Assembly (NCBI RefSeq): GCF_021474405.1
Contig: NZ_JAKEIO010000027.1
Span: 1-64,000, forward strand
Length of the DNA stretch: 64,000 nucleotides
Direction of reading: 5' to 3'
From: [Streptosporangium] indianense
GTDB taxonomy: Bacteria > Actinomycetota > Actinomycetes > Streptomycetales > Streptomycetaceae
This document shows, piece after piece, positions 44,941 through 52,951 of this stretch (the stretch's first letter is position 1; each line of letters begins with the position of its first letter). The position numbers and the translations under genes were made by a program. The notes under the pieces were generated by a model. That model ran no database searches, had not been told where the DNA came from, and worked only from the letters and a program-made list of their open reading frames with translations.

Positions 44941-45282
44941 CCCGCCTCTGACCTGCCTGAACGACCTCTGACCGCCCCGCACTGATCGACCTTGTGCGGG
45001 GCGGTCAACCATGTCCGGTCGACGATCACACCTGAGTACCCCTCTTGGCCGAATCACTTTGTCGATACGGCCACTTTCGACCGCGTACCGACGCAGACCG
45101 AAACCGTCCGGCCTTCGAATGATCGACCGCGTGTCCGAATTGCACGGATTGTTATCACCGAATCGTGATCATTCTCTAAAGGCGGACGGGTTTGGTGCCG
45201 AAGACGACTGTGACCTTGAAAGCACGGTTCGTCCCGGCTTCATCCCCCCGAGCCGGCCCCGTCCCGCACCCCAGGAGGCCTG
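44941..45282. other. 342-bp region with terminator and regulator promoter
   Basis: No gene is supported. The left part holds the DUF3000 terminator. The right part is AT-richer and contains GAATGATC (45118-45125) and its complement GATCATTC (45168-45175), plus GAATCGTGATCATTC, an imperfect palindrome. It should carry the promoter and possible operators of the response regulator gene. Confidence 0.5.
44969..45007 (+). terminator. 14-bp perfect hairpin after DUF3000
   Basis: TGACCGCCCCGCAC (44969-44982) pairs exactly with 44994-45007 across an 11-base loop. It lies 29 bp after the stop codon. Confidence 0.85.
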
Positions 45283-45945
45283 GTGTCCGTTCTCCTCGAG
45301 CAGCCCGCAAGCCTGGTCGCCTACCGCCCGAACAAGCCGACCGCCATGGTGGTCGTGGCCGACCCGCGCGTCCGCTCCACCGTCACCCGCCACCTGTGGG
45401 CGCTCGGTGTGCGCGACGTCATCGAGGCCTCGTCCATCGCGGAGGCTCGTCCCCGCATCGGCAACCCCCGCGACATCTGTGTCGCAGACGTCCACCTGCC
45501 GGATGGCTCCGGCCTCACGCTGCTGTCGGAGACCCGCGCCGCGGGCTGGCCCAACGGGCTCGCCCTCTCCGCCGCCGACGACATCGGCGCCGTGCGCAAC
45601 GCACTCGCCGGCGGCGTGAAGGGTTACGTCGTCACCGGCACCCGCACCAACGTCGGGCTCCCCACCCGGCCGGGCGCCGCCCCCATCGGTGCCGCCGCCG
45701 CCCGCCTGCACCGCCGCCCCCCGGGTGCCCCGAGCCACCCGGGCGGCTACCGCGAACTGTCCGGCCGTGAGGTCGAGGTGCTGCGACTGGTCGCGGAAGG
45801 CCAGTCGAACAAGGCGATCGGCGTCTCGATGGGCCTGTCCGCCCTGACCGTCAAGAGCCACCTCGCCCGCATCGCCCGCAAGCTCGGCACGGGCGACCGC
45901 GCCGGCATGGTCGCGGTGGCGCTGCGGACCGGAATCATCCACTGA
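45283..45945 (+). CDS. Orphan NarL/LuxR-family response regulator with atypical receiver
   Basis: A 220-residue response regulator with no kinase gene beside it. The receiver domain (about 18-125) keeps a likely phosphoacceptor Asp69 (VADVHLPDGSG), but the acidic pocket reads VVVADPRV. The conserved Lys of strand 5 is replaced by Thr118 (GYVVTGT), so control by phosphorylation may be lost or altered. The C-terminal LuxR-type helix-turn-helix is intact (LSGREVEVLRLVAEGQSNKA and LSALTVKSHLARIARKLG). GTG 45283 is preceded by CCAGGAGGCCTG. It is flanked by terminators, hence a single-gene unit, possibly self-regulated. Confidence 0.9.
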   Translation: MSVLLEQPASLVAYRPNKPTAMVVVADPRVRSTVTRHLWALGVRDVIEASSIAEARPRIGNPRDICVADVHLPDGSGLTLLSETRAAGWPNGLALSAADDIGAVRNALAGGVKGYVVTGTRTNVGLPTRPGAAPIGAAAARLHRRPPGAPSHPGGYRELSGREVEVLRLVAEGQSNKAIGVSMGLSALTVKSHLARIARKLGTGDRAGMVAVALRTGIIH

Positions 45946-46072
45946 CCCGCTCCACACCGGCCCTTCGTGACCCTTCTCCTACGTGACGCGGGACCGGCCG
46001 CCGGCCCCGTTCACGTCACTCACGGTTCGTGAACCCGCCGCTTCCCCGACATGACTGGTTTGCGACCCCCCG

Positions 46073-46106
46073 GCGCCCGCCGACGGAACGTTCCGTCGGC
46101 GGGCGC
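46073..46106 (+). terminator. 34-bp perfect palindrome after the response regulator
   Basis: Two 17-base arms meet without spacer at AACGTT. As RNA it folds into a 14-bp stem with a six-base loop, 128 bp after the regulator stop and 27 bp before the rnd start. It could terminate from either side. Confidence 0.75.
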
Positions 46107-46132
46107 TGTCCATACATGGATACCCTTGACAG

Positions 46133-47422
46133 GTGACCGACGCCCACGACACCGCAGCAGACAGCCCACTGCGAACCACCGGAGGCGCCCCTCCGGACGA
46201 CGGCGGATCTTCTGTTACGGAGGCGCCGATCCCTCTGCTGGAGCCGCGTGAGGGCATTCCGCCCGTCATCGCCGACGAGACCGCCCTGGCCCGGGTGATC
46301 GCCGCCTTCGAGGCGGGGACCGGGCCCGTCGCCGTCGACGCCGAGCGCGCGTCCGGCTACCGCTACGGGCAGCGCGCCTACCTCGTCCAGCTGCGCCGCG
46401 AGGGCGCGGGGACGGCCCTGATCGACCCCGTGGCCTGCCCCGACCTGTCCGCCCTCGGTGACGCCCTGTCCGGCGTCGAATGGGTGCTGCACGCCGCCAC
46501 CCAGGACCTGCCCTGCCTGCGCGAGATAGGCATGGTGCCCACCCGCCTGTTCGACACGGAGCTGGCCGGGCGGCTCGCCGGGTTCCCCCGGGTCGGCCTC
46601 GGCGCGATGGTTGAGAGCGTGCTGGGCTACGCCCTGGAGAAGGGCCACTCCGCGGTCGACTGGTCGACCCGGCCCCTGCCCGAGCCCTGGCTGCGCTACG
46701 CGGCGCTGGACGTCGAGCTGCTCGTCGACCTGCGCGACGCGCTGGAGAAGGAGCTGGACCGGCAGGGCAAGCTCGAATGGGCCCGCCAGGAGTTCGACGC
46801 GATCGCCTCGGCTCCCCCGCCCGAGCCCCGCAAGGACCCGTGGCGGCGTACGTCCGGCATGCACAAGGTGCGCCGGCGGCGCCAGCTGGCGATCGTACGG
46901 GAGCTGTGGCAGACCCGGGACCGGATCGCGCAGCGGCGGGACGTCTCGCCCGGCAAGGTGCTCGGGGACGCGGCCATCGTCGAGGCCGCGCTGGCGGTTC
47001 CGGCCAATGTGCACGCGCTGGCCGCGCTGAACGGATTCGGCCACCGCGTCGGCAAGCGGCAGCTGGAGCAGTGGCAGGCGGCGGTGGACCGGGCGAAGGC
47101 GCTGAGCGAGGCGCAGTTGCCGCAGCCGGGGCAGCCGGTGGTCGGCCCTCCGCCGCCGCGCGCCTGGGCCGACAAGGATCCCGCGGCCGCGGCACGGTTG
47201 TCCGCGGCCCGGGCCGGGGTGACGGCGCTGGCCGAACAGCTGAACATGCCGCAGGAGAACCTGATCACCCCGGACACGGTGCGGCGGGTGTGCTGGGAGC
47301 CTCCGGCGGTCGTGGACGCGGAGTCGGTGGCCACGGCCCTGGCCGGACACGGGGCTCGGCCGTGGCAGGTGGAGCAGGTCACACCGGTGCTCGTGGAGGC
47401 GCTGTCCGTCAAGGAGGCCTAG
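46133..47422 (+). CDS. rnd: Ribonuclease D
   Basis: A 429-residue 3'-5' exoribonuclease of the DEDD group with a C-terminal HRDC domain, acting in tRNA and stable RNA maturation. Exo I is GPVAVDAERASGYRYGQ (about 62-78) with Asp and Glu, Exo II is WVLHAATQDLPCL (about 119-131), and Exo III is LPEPWLRYAALDVELL (about 181-196). The HRDC domain (about 235-320) begins MHKVRRRRQLAIVRELWQ. The start is GTG 46133; no ribosome site is visible and TACCCT lies close upstream, so the message may be leaderless. The C-terminal extension (about 340-429) is actinobacterial. Confidence 0.93.
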   Translation: MTDAHDTAADSPLRTTGGAPPDDGGSSVTEAPIPLLEPREGIPPVIADETALARVIAAFEAGTGPVAVDAERASGYRYGQRAYLVQLRREGAGTALIDPVACPDLSALGDALSGVEWVLHAATQDLPCLREIGMVPTRLFDTELAGRLAGFPRVGLGAMVESVLGYALEKGHSAVDWSTRPLPEPWLRYAALDVELLVDLRDALEKELDRQGKLEWARQEFDAIASAPPPEPRKDPWRRTSGMHKVRRRRQLAIVRELWQTRDRIAQRRDVSPGKVLGDAAIVEAALAVPANVHALAALNGFGHRVGKRQLEQWQAAVDRAKALSEAQLPQPGQPVVGPPPPRAWADKDPAAAARLSAARAGVTALAEQLNMPQENLITPDTVRRVCWEPPAVVDAESVATALAGHGARPWQVEQVTPVLVEALSVKEA

Positions 47423-47449
47423 CCGCCGTCGGGTTTCTCGTCGTGCGGC

Positions 47450-47525
47450 GGCTGCGGGTGGTCTTCGGCTTGTCGCGCCGACGCGGCGGAGCCGCATTCG
47501 ACACAGCCCCGCGCCCCTCGGGGCG
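47450..47525 (-). repeat. Dispersed Streptomyces-type intergenic repeat (copy 2)
   Basis: Read on the minus strand, this stretch begins GAGGGGCGCGGGGCTGTGTC and ends GACCACCCGCAGCCGCC. It has the same design as the copy at 42573-42602, in the opposite orientation and much longer. It follows the rnd stop by 28 bp. Confidence 0.5.
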
Positions 47526-47527
47526 TC

Positions 47528-47932
47528 ATGAAACACGACCGAGGTGGGGACGATCACCAGGATCGCTCCCGCCGGGATCGTCTCCCCGTGGGTTCCGAAG
47601 GGGCCCTTGAAGCGGAACAGCGACGTCGAGATCACGCCAAGATCTTCCGAGGGCGGCTGCGGGGGCCGGAGGACGTGGCGCTGGAGGCCTGGGACGACTC
47701 ACAGCTGTGCCGGCTGACGCATCCGACGCTGTCGGCGATGAGCCATGACGTGCACGGTTTTGGAGCGGCGTGGCCCCGGACGTTGTTCTCCGTGATCACC
47801 CGGGGACGCGGACGCGGCCGGATCACACCCCGTGCCTACGCCGCTACTGACGCCGAGAGGGTCCACGTCACCCCCGAAGGTGTGACCTTCACCGCTCCAC
47901 CCGCCAGGACTGTGCAGCTACGTTACCCATAA
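47528..47932 (+). CDS. Doubtful hypothetical ORF
   Basis: An open frame of 134 codons. The first 37 codons have poor third-position bias and look non-coding. From about 47640 the bias becomes normal and the product (GPEDVALEAWDDSQLCRL, HPTLSAMSHDVHGFGAAW) is plausible but unrecognised. No ribosome site is visible at any start in the better part (GTG 47677 is one candidate). It may be the tail of a degraded gene. Kept at low confidence because something protein-like appears to lie here. Confidence 0.25.
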   Translation: MKHDRGGDDHQDRSRRDRLPVGSEGALEAEQRRRDHAKIFRGRLRGPEDVALEAWDDSQLCRLTHPTLSAMSHDVHGFGAAWPRTLFSVITRGRGRGRITPRAYAATDAERVHVTPEGVTFTAPPARTVQLRYP

Positions 47933-48005
47933 GTAGCATGGGCCTGAGCGCGCGCTCAGCGCATCGCAGCAGCAATGCAGATCCTGACCCTGGAGGAGAG
48001 CCATC

Positions 48006-49223
48006 GTGCCTCGTACCGTCAGGGACGTCGTCTTCGTCGACGGCGTCCGCACCCCGTTCGGCAAGGCGGGCCCGAAGGGCATCTACCACGAGACCCGTGC
48101 CGACGACCTCGTCGTGAAGGCGATCCGGGAGCTGCTGCGCCGCAACCCCGGACTCGACCCGAAGAAGATCGACGAGGTCGCCATCGCCGCGACCACGCAG
48201 ATCGGTGACCAGGGCCTGACCATCGGCCGCACCGCCGGGATCCTCGCGGGTCTGCCGCAGTCCGTGCCGGGCTACTCCATCGACCGCATGTGCGCCGGCG
48301 CTCTGACCGCCGTCACCTCGGTCGCCGGTTCCGTGGCCTTCGGCGCCTACGACATCGCCATCGCGGGCGGTGTCGAGCACATGGGCCGCCACCCCATGGG
48401 CGAGGGCGTGGACCCCAACCCCCGGTTCGTCTCCGAGAAGCTGGTCGACGAGTCCGCCCTCTTCATGGGCATGACCGCGGAGAACCTGCACGACCGCTAC
48501 CCGCAGATCACCAAGCTGCGCGCCGACGAGTACGCCGTGCGCTCCCAGGAGAAGGCCGCCAAGGCGTACGCCAACGGCAAGATCCAGGCCGACCTGGTGC
48601 CGGTCTCGGTCCGCCGCACCAACGCCGAGGCCGGCGAGACGGGCTGGGGCCTGGTCACCGCCGACGAGCCGATGCGCCCGGGCACGACCCTGGAGAACCT
48701 CCAGGGCCTGAAGACCCCGTTCCGCGTCCACGGCCGGGTCACCGCCGGTAACGCGGCCGGTCTGAACGACGGCGCCACCGCCTCGCTCATCGCCTCCGAG
48801 GACTTCGCGCGGGAGCACGACCTCCCCGTGAAGATGCGCCTGGTCTCCTACTCCTTCGCGGGCGTCGAGCCGGAGGTCATGGGCTACGGCCCGATCCCGG
48901 CGACGGAGAAGGCGCTGGCCCAGGCCGGGTTGTCGATCTCCGACATCGGCCTGTTCGAGATCAACGAGGCCTTCGCCGTCCAGGTCCTGGCTTTCCTCGA
49001 CCACTACGGCATCGCCGACGACGACGAGCGCGTCAACCAGTACGGCGGCGCCATCGCGTTCGGCCACCCGCTGGCCTCCTCCGGCGTCCGTCTGATGACG
49101 CAGCTGGCCCGCCAGTTCGAGGAGCAGCCGCACGTCCGCTACGGCCTGACCACCATGTGCGTCGGCTTCGGCATGGGCGCGACGGTCATCTGGGAGAACC
49201 CGCACTTCGAGGGGGACAAGTGA
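48006..49223 (+). CDS. Acetyl-CoA C-acyltransferase (thiolase, FadA type)
   Basis: A 405-residue thiolase, the last step of fatty acid beta-oxidation. The acyl-accepting Cys is in GYSIDRMCAGALTAV (about 94). The C-terminal acid/base residues are His in GGAIAFGHPLASSGVR (about 345-360), which departs from the usual GHPLGASG, and Cys in TTMCVGFGMGATV (about 384), where most thiolases have CxGGGxG. These changes are typical of FadA partners of the multifunctional enzyme. GTG 48006 has GGAGGAG nine bases before it. It overlaps the next gene by 4 bp (GTGA). Confidence 0.93.
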   Translation: MPRTVRDVVFVDGVRTPFGKAGPKGIYHETRADDLVVKAIRELLRRNPGLDPKKIDEVAIAATTQIGDQGLTIGRTAGILAGLPQSVPGYSIDRMCAGALTAVTSVAGSVAFGAYDIAIAGGVEHMGRHPMGEGVDPNPRFVSEKLVDESALFMGMTAENLHDRYPQITKLRADEYAVRSQEKAAKAYANGKIQADLVPVSVRRTNAEAGETGWGLVTADEPMRPGTTLENLQGLKTPFRVHGRVTAGNAAGLNDGATASLIASEDFAREHDLPVKMRLVSYSFAGVEPEVMGYGPIPATEKALAQAGLSISDIGLFEINEAFAVQVLAFLDHYGIADDDERVNQYGGAIAFGHPLASSGVRLMTQLARQFEEQPHVRYGLTTMCVGFGMGATVIWENPHFEGDK

Positions 49224-51349
49224 GCACCACCGCCGAGCTTCTGAAGCAGGCTTCCGAGCTGTTCCCGGACGAGGTCGTCACGAGTGCGCACGTACGCCAC
49301 TTCGACCTGCCGCTGGGTGCGGGCCGTTTCGCCCTGATCACCCTGGACAACGGCCACGACCACACCAAGCCGACCACCTTCGGCCCGGCCTCGCTGGCGA
49401 ACCTGAACGCCGCGATCGACCAGGTCGAGAAGGAGGCGGCGGACGGCGAGATCACCGGCGTCGGCATCACCGGCAAGCCGTTCATCTTCGCGGTCGGCGC
49501 CGACCTCAAGGGCGTGGAGATCCTCAAGGAGCGCGAGCACGCGCTCGCCATCGGCAAGGGCGGCCACGAGGTCTTCAAGCGGCTCTCCAAGCTGGCCGTG
49601 CCGACCTTCGCGTACTACAACGGCGCCGCGATGGGCGGCGGTGTCGAGGTCGGTCTGCACTGCACCTACCGCACCGTCTCCGCGGCCGTGCCGGCGTTTT
49701 CGCTGCCCGAGGTCTTCCTCGGTCTGGTCCCCGGCTGGGGCGGCTGCACGCTGCTGCCGAACCTGATCGGCCCCGAGAAGGCCGTCTCGGTGATCATCGA
49801 GAACAGCCTCAACCAGAACAAGCAGCTCAAGGGCAAGCAGGTCTTCGAGCTCGGTATCGCCGACGCGATCTTCGAGGGCGCGGACTTCCTGGAGCAGTCG
49901 CTGATCTGGACCGCGGCCGTCCTCAAGGGCGAGCTGGAGATCGAGCGCCCGGTGATCGACCGCGGCGAGGCCTGGGACCAGGCCGTCGCCAAGGGCCGCT
50001 TCATCGCGGACTCCAAGGTGCACGGCGCCGCCCCGGCCGCCTACCGCGCCCTGGACATCATCAGCGCCGCCAAGAACGGCGACCTGCAGCAGGGCTACGA
50101 CGCCGAGGACAAGGCCCTCGCCGACCTCATCATGGGCGGCGAACTGCGCTCCGGCATCTACGCGTTCAACCTGGTGCAGAAGCGCGGCAAGCGCCCGGCC
50201 GGTGCCCCGGACAAGAGCCTGGCCCGCCCGGTCACCAAGGTCGGTGTCGTCGGCGCCGGTCTGATGGCCAGCCAGCTCGCGCTGCTGTTCCTGCGCCGCC
50301 TGGAGGTGCCGGTCGTGCTGACCGACATCGACCAGGAGCGCGTCGACAAGGGTGTGGGCTACGTCCACGCCGAGATCGACAAGCTGCTCGGCAAGGGCCG
50401 CATCAACCAGGACAAGGCCAACCGCCTCAAGGCGCTGGTGTCCGGTGTGCTGGACAAGGCCGAGGGCTTCTCGGACGCCGACTTCGTCATCGAGGCGGTC
50501 TTCGAGGAGATCGGCGTCAAGCAGCAGGTGTTCGCGGAGGTCGAGGCGGTCGCCCCGGCGCACGCCATCTTCGCGACGAACACCTCCTCCCTCTCCGTCT
50601 CGGAGATGGCCTCGAAGCTGAAGCACCCCGAGCGGGTCGTCGGCTTCCACTTCTTCAACCCGGTCGCGGTCCTGCCGCTGCTGGAGATCGTGCGCGGCGA
50701 GAAGACCGACGACGCCTCGCTGGCCACGGCCTTCGCCGTCGCCAAGAAGCTGAAGAAGACCGCGGTGCTCACCAAGGACGCCCCGGCGTTCGTCGTGAAC
50801 CGCATCCTGACCCGCTTCATGGGCGAGATCCAGAACGTCATCGACGAGGGCACCCCGGTCGAGGTCGCCGAGAAGGCCGTCGAGCCGCTCGGGCTGCCGA
50901 TGTCCCCGCTGGTGCTGCTGGAGCTGGTCGGCCCGGCGATCGGCCTGCACGTCTCGGAGACCCTCAACCGGGCCTTCCCGGACCGCTTCACGGTCTCTCC
51001 GAACCTCGCGGCCGTCGTCAAGGCGGGCAAGCGCGGCTTCTACGTCTACGACTCCGGTAAGCCGGAGCTGGACCCCGAGGTCGCCGCGCTGCTGAAGCAG
51101 GGCGACACCGTCCTGACGGAGGAGCAGGTCCGCGAGCGCGTGCTCGACGCGGTGGCGCAGGAGATCGGCATCATGCTCGACGAGGGTGTGGTCGCCGAGG
51201 CGCAGGACATCGACCTGTGCCTCATCACGGGCGCCGGCTGGCCCTTCCACCTGGGCGGCATCACGCCGTACCTGGACCGCGAGGGTGTCTCCGAGCGCGT
51301 GAACGGCAAGAGGTTCCTGGCGCAGGGCGTCGCGAGCGTCCCGGCGTAA
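49220..51349 (+). CDS. Multifunctional 3-hydroxyacyl-CoA dehydrogenase / enoyl-CoA hydratase (FadB type)
   Basis: A 709-residue fatty acid oxidation alpha subunit. The N-terminal crotonase domain (about 20-250) includes the oxyanion-forming segment YYNGAAMGGGVEVGLHC and the catalytic Glu region FSLPEVFLGLVPGWGG. The NAD-binding domain begins VTKVGVVGAGLMASQLALL (about 337-355). The 3HCDH catalytic His is in VVGFHFFNPVAVLPLLE, and two C-terminal 3HCDH domains follow. It would form a complex with the coupled thiolase. GTG 49220 overlaps the thiolase stop and has GAGGGGG upstream. Confidence 0.94.
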   Translation: MSTTAELLKQASELFPDEVVTSAHVRHFDLPLGAGRFALITLDNGHDHTKPTTFGPASLANLNAAIDQVEKEAADGEITGVGITGKPFIFAVGADLKGVEILKEREHALAIGKGGHEVFKRLSKLAVPTFAYYNGAAMGGGVEVGLHCTYRTVSAAVPAFSLPEVFLGLVPGWGGCTLLPNLIGPEKAVSVIIENSLNQNKQLKGKQVFELGIADAIFEGADFLEQSLIWTAAVLKGELEIERPVIDRGEAWDQAVAKGRFIADSKVHGAAPAAYRALDIISAAKNGDLQQGYDAEDKALADLIMGGELRSGIYAFNLVQKRGKRPAGAPDKSLARPVTKVGVVGAGLMASQLALLFLRRLEVPVVLTDIDQERVDKGVGYVHAEIDKLLGKGRINQDKANRLKALVSGVLDKAEGFSDADFVIEAVFEEIGVKQQVFAEVEAVAPAHAIFATNTSSLSVSEMASKLKHPERVVGFHFFNPVAVLPLLEIVRGEKTDDASLATAFAVAKKLKKTAVLTKDAPAFVVNRILTRFMGEIQNVIDEGTPVEVAEKAVEPLGLPMSPLVLLELVGPAIGLHVSETLNRAFPDRFTVSPNLAAVVKAGKRGFYVYDSGKPELDPEVAALLKQGDTVLTEEQVRERVLDAVAQEIGIMLDEGVVAEAQDIDLCLITGAGWPFHLGGITPYLDREGVSERVNGKRFLAQGVASVPA

Positions 51350-51363
51350 CGCGTTACCCCTGA

Positions 51364-51410
51364 GGGGGGTGGGGCGTACGGTAACAATCCGTGCACCCGC
51401 CCCCCTTTCT
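51364..51410 (+). terminator. Terminator of the beta-oxidation operon
   Basis: GGGGGGTGGG (51364-51373) pairs with CCCGCCCCCC (51396-51405) with one G-U pair. An inner ACGG/CCGT stem lies in the loop, and TTTCT follows. It starts 15 bp after the stop. Confidence 0.8.
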
Positions 51411-51511
51411 GCATGCCGCCACAGATAGGATCCTCACACAATCCGACCATTGTTTACCTGACTCTGACGGTCTCCACCCCGGACCGCAGGGTGTCCTCGA
51501 AGGAGTCCTGC

Positions 51512-52951
51512 GTGGCGTCCCCTCGTCGCCGAACACCCCGACGCCGGGTCTGGCCCAAGATCAGGCTCCTGCTCCTCGTGGCGGTCGTCGCCGCCGGCGG
51601 CACCGCGCTGTATCCCGTGTGGAAGGCCGCGAACCCGGACCCGCCCGAGCTGAGGGTCCGCTACCGGACCGACACCCCGGCGACGGCCGCGGCGGCCAAG
51701 CCGTCCTTCGAGGTCTTCAACGACACCGGGAAGTCACTGCCGTTGAGCGATGTGACGCTCCGGTACTGGTTCACCGCCGACGACGACGCTTCGTACGCCT
51801 TCAACTGTGTCAACGCAGTCTTCGGCTGTTCGAACGTGGCCGGCCGGATCGTGGCGATGGACCAGGCCACCGACACCGCGGACCACTACCTGGAGGTCCG
51901 CTTCACGGCAGCGGCGGGCAGCCTCGACTCGGGCGCCAACAGCAAGGGCATCGACCTCCAGCTCTTCCGCACCGACCACAAGAAGCTGAAGCAGTCCGAC
52001 GACCGCTCCTTCGACGCGGAGATGACCAGCTACAAGGCGGCGGAGAAGGTCACCGCCTACAAGCGCGGCGTCCTCGTCTGGGGTGAGGAGCCGGACGGCA
52101 CCGAGGCGAGCGACGAGAAGAAGACGGCGGCGAAGACCGCACCCGAGCCGCTGCCCGCCCAGCCCTCCGGCGTGCTGTTCGACGACTTCACGTACCAGGG
52201 CCCCAAGGACCCGGCCCTGTTCAAGCACGGCTGGCTGGTCCGCACCAGCAAGGGCGGCCCGGGCGTGGAGAACACCTGGTCCGCGAGCGGCGTCAGCTTC
52301 CCCACCGCCGAGGGCTCCCACGCCGACGGCCAGGTGCTCAACCTGCGGGCGAGCACGGACGGCACCAAGGCCGGGACGAAGCAGGCGAGCCTCGGCACGG
52401 CCGCGAGCAAGTTCCGCGACGGCACCTACGCGGCGCGCATCCACTTCAGCGACGAGCCGGCCACCGGGGACAGCGGCGACCACGTCAACCAGACCTTCTA
52501 CACCATCGGCGGCAAGGGCTCGACGTACAGCGAGCTGGACAACGAGTACATGCCGAACGGCGGCTGGGGCCGGCCCGGCCCCAAGCTCGACACGGTGACC
52601 TGGTTCGACCACAAGACGAACGACCGGGTGTACAAGACCACCAACAAGAGCCTCGACACCTGGCACACCGTGCTGATCCGGGTGAAGGACGGCGTCGTCG
52701 CCTACTGGCTCGACGGCAGGAAGCTCTTCCTCAGCAACGGCAAGTACGCCCCACGCGCGGACATGTCCGTGAACTTCAACCACTGGTTCATCGACCTGCC
52801 GTTCAAGGGCGAGCGCGCCTGGGACATGAAGGTGGACTGGCTCTACTACAACGCGAACGAGACCCTGTCGGCGAAGCAAGTGCAGTCCGCTGTCGACGGC
52901 TTCACCGACGAGGGCATGAACTACTTCGACACGGTTCGGGAGTCCCGGTGA
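51512..52951 (+). CDS. Membrane-anchored CBM3-GH16 glycoside hydrolase
   Basis: A 479-residue protein of the polysaccharide locus. A basic N-terminus (SPRRRTPRRRVWPKIR) precedes one membrane helix (LLLLVAVVAAGGTALYPVW). Then comes a family 3 carbohydrate-binding module (about 45-190: LRVRYRTDTP, NDTGKSLPLSDVTLRYWFTAD, RFTAAAGSLDSGANS). The rest (about 225-479) is a GH16-type jelly roll with the catalytic motif ELDNEY (acidic residues in ExDxE order) and VNFNHWFIDLP. CBM3 modules bind cellulose or chitin, so it probably trims or remodels a beta-glycan at the cell surface. GTG 51512 has GAAGGAG six bases upstream. It overlaps the deacetylase gene by 4 bp. Confidence 0.83.
   Translation: MASPRRRTPRRRVWPKIRLLLLVAVVAAGGTALYPVWKAANPDPPELRVRYRTDTPATAAAAKPSFEVFNDTGKSLPLSDVTLRYWFTADDDASYAFNCVNAVFGCSNVAGRIVAMDQATDTADHYLEVRFTAAAGSLDSGANSKGIDLQLFRTDHKKLKQSDDRSFDAEMTSYKAAEKVTAYKRGVLVWGEEPDGTEASDEKKTAAKTAPEPLPAQPSGVLFDDFTYQGPKDPALFKHGWLVRTSKGGPGVENTWSASGVSFPTAEGSHADGQVLNLRASTDGTKAGTKQASLGTAASKFRDGTYAARIHFSDEPATGDSGDHVNQTFYTIGGKGSTYSELDNEYMPNGGWGRPGPKLDTVTWFDHKTNDRVYKTTNKSLDTWHTVLIRVKDGVVAYWLDGRKLFLSNGKYAPRADMSVNFNHWFIDLPFKGERAWDMKVDWLYYNANETLSAKQVQSAVDGFTDEGMNYFDTVRESR

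Larger units (their letters stand above)
47423..48005. other. 583-bp intergenic region before the beta-oxidation operon
   Basis: The left end holds a dispersed repeat (47450-47525). On the minus strand, 47635-47530 has very strong third-position G/C bias (GTG start, MISTSLFRFKGPFGTHGE) and a GGAAGA ribosome-like site, but the frame then runs into the repeat without a natural end. On the plus strand an open frame reaches 47932. Upstream of the thiolase lie CGTTACCCATAAGTAGC (47921-47937) and the 14-bp palindrome TGAGCGCGCGCTCA (47945-47958), both possible regulator sites. Confidence 0.5.
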
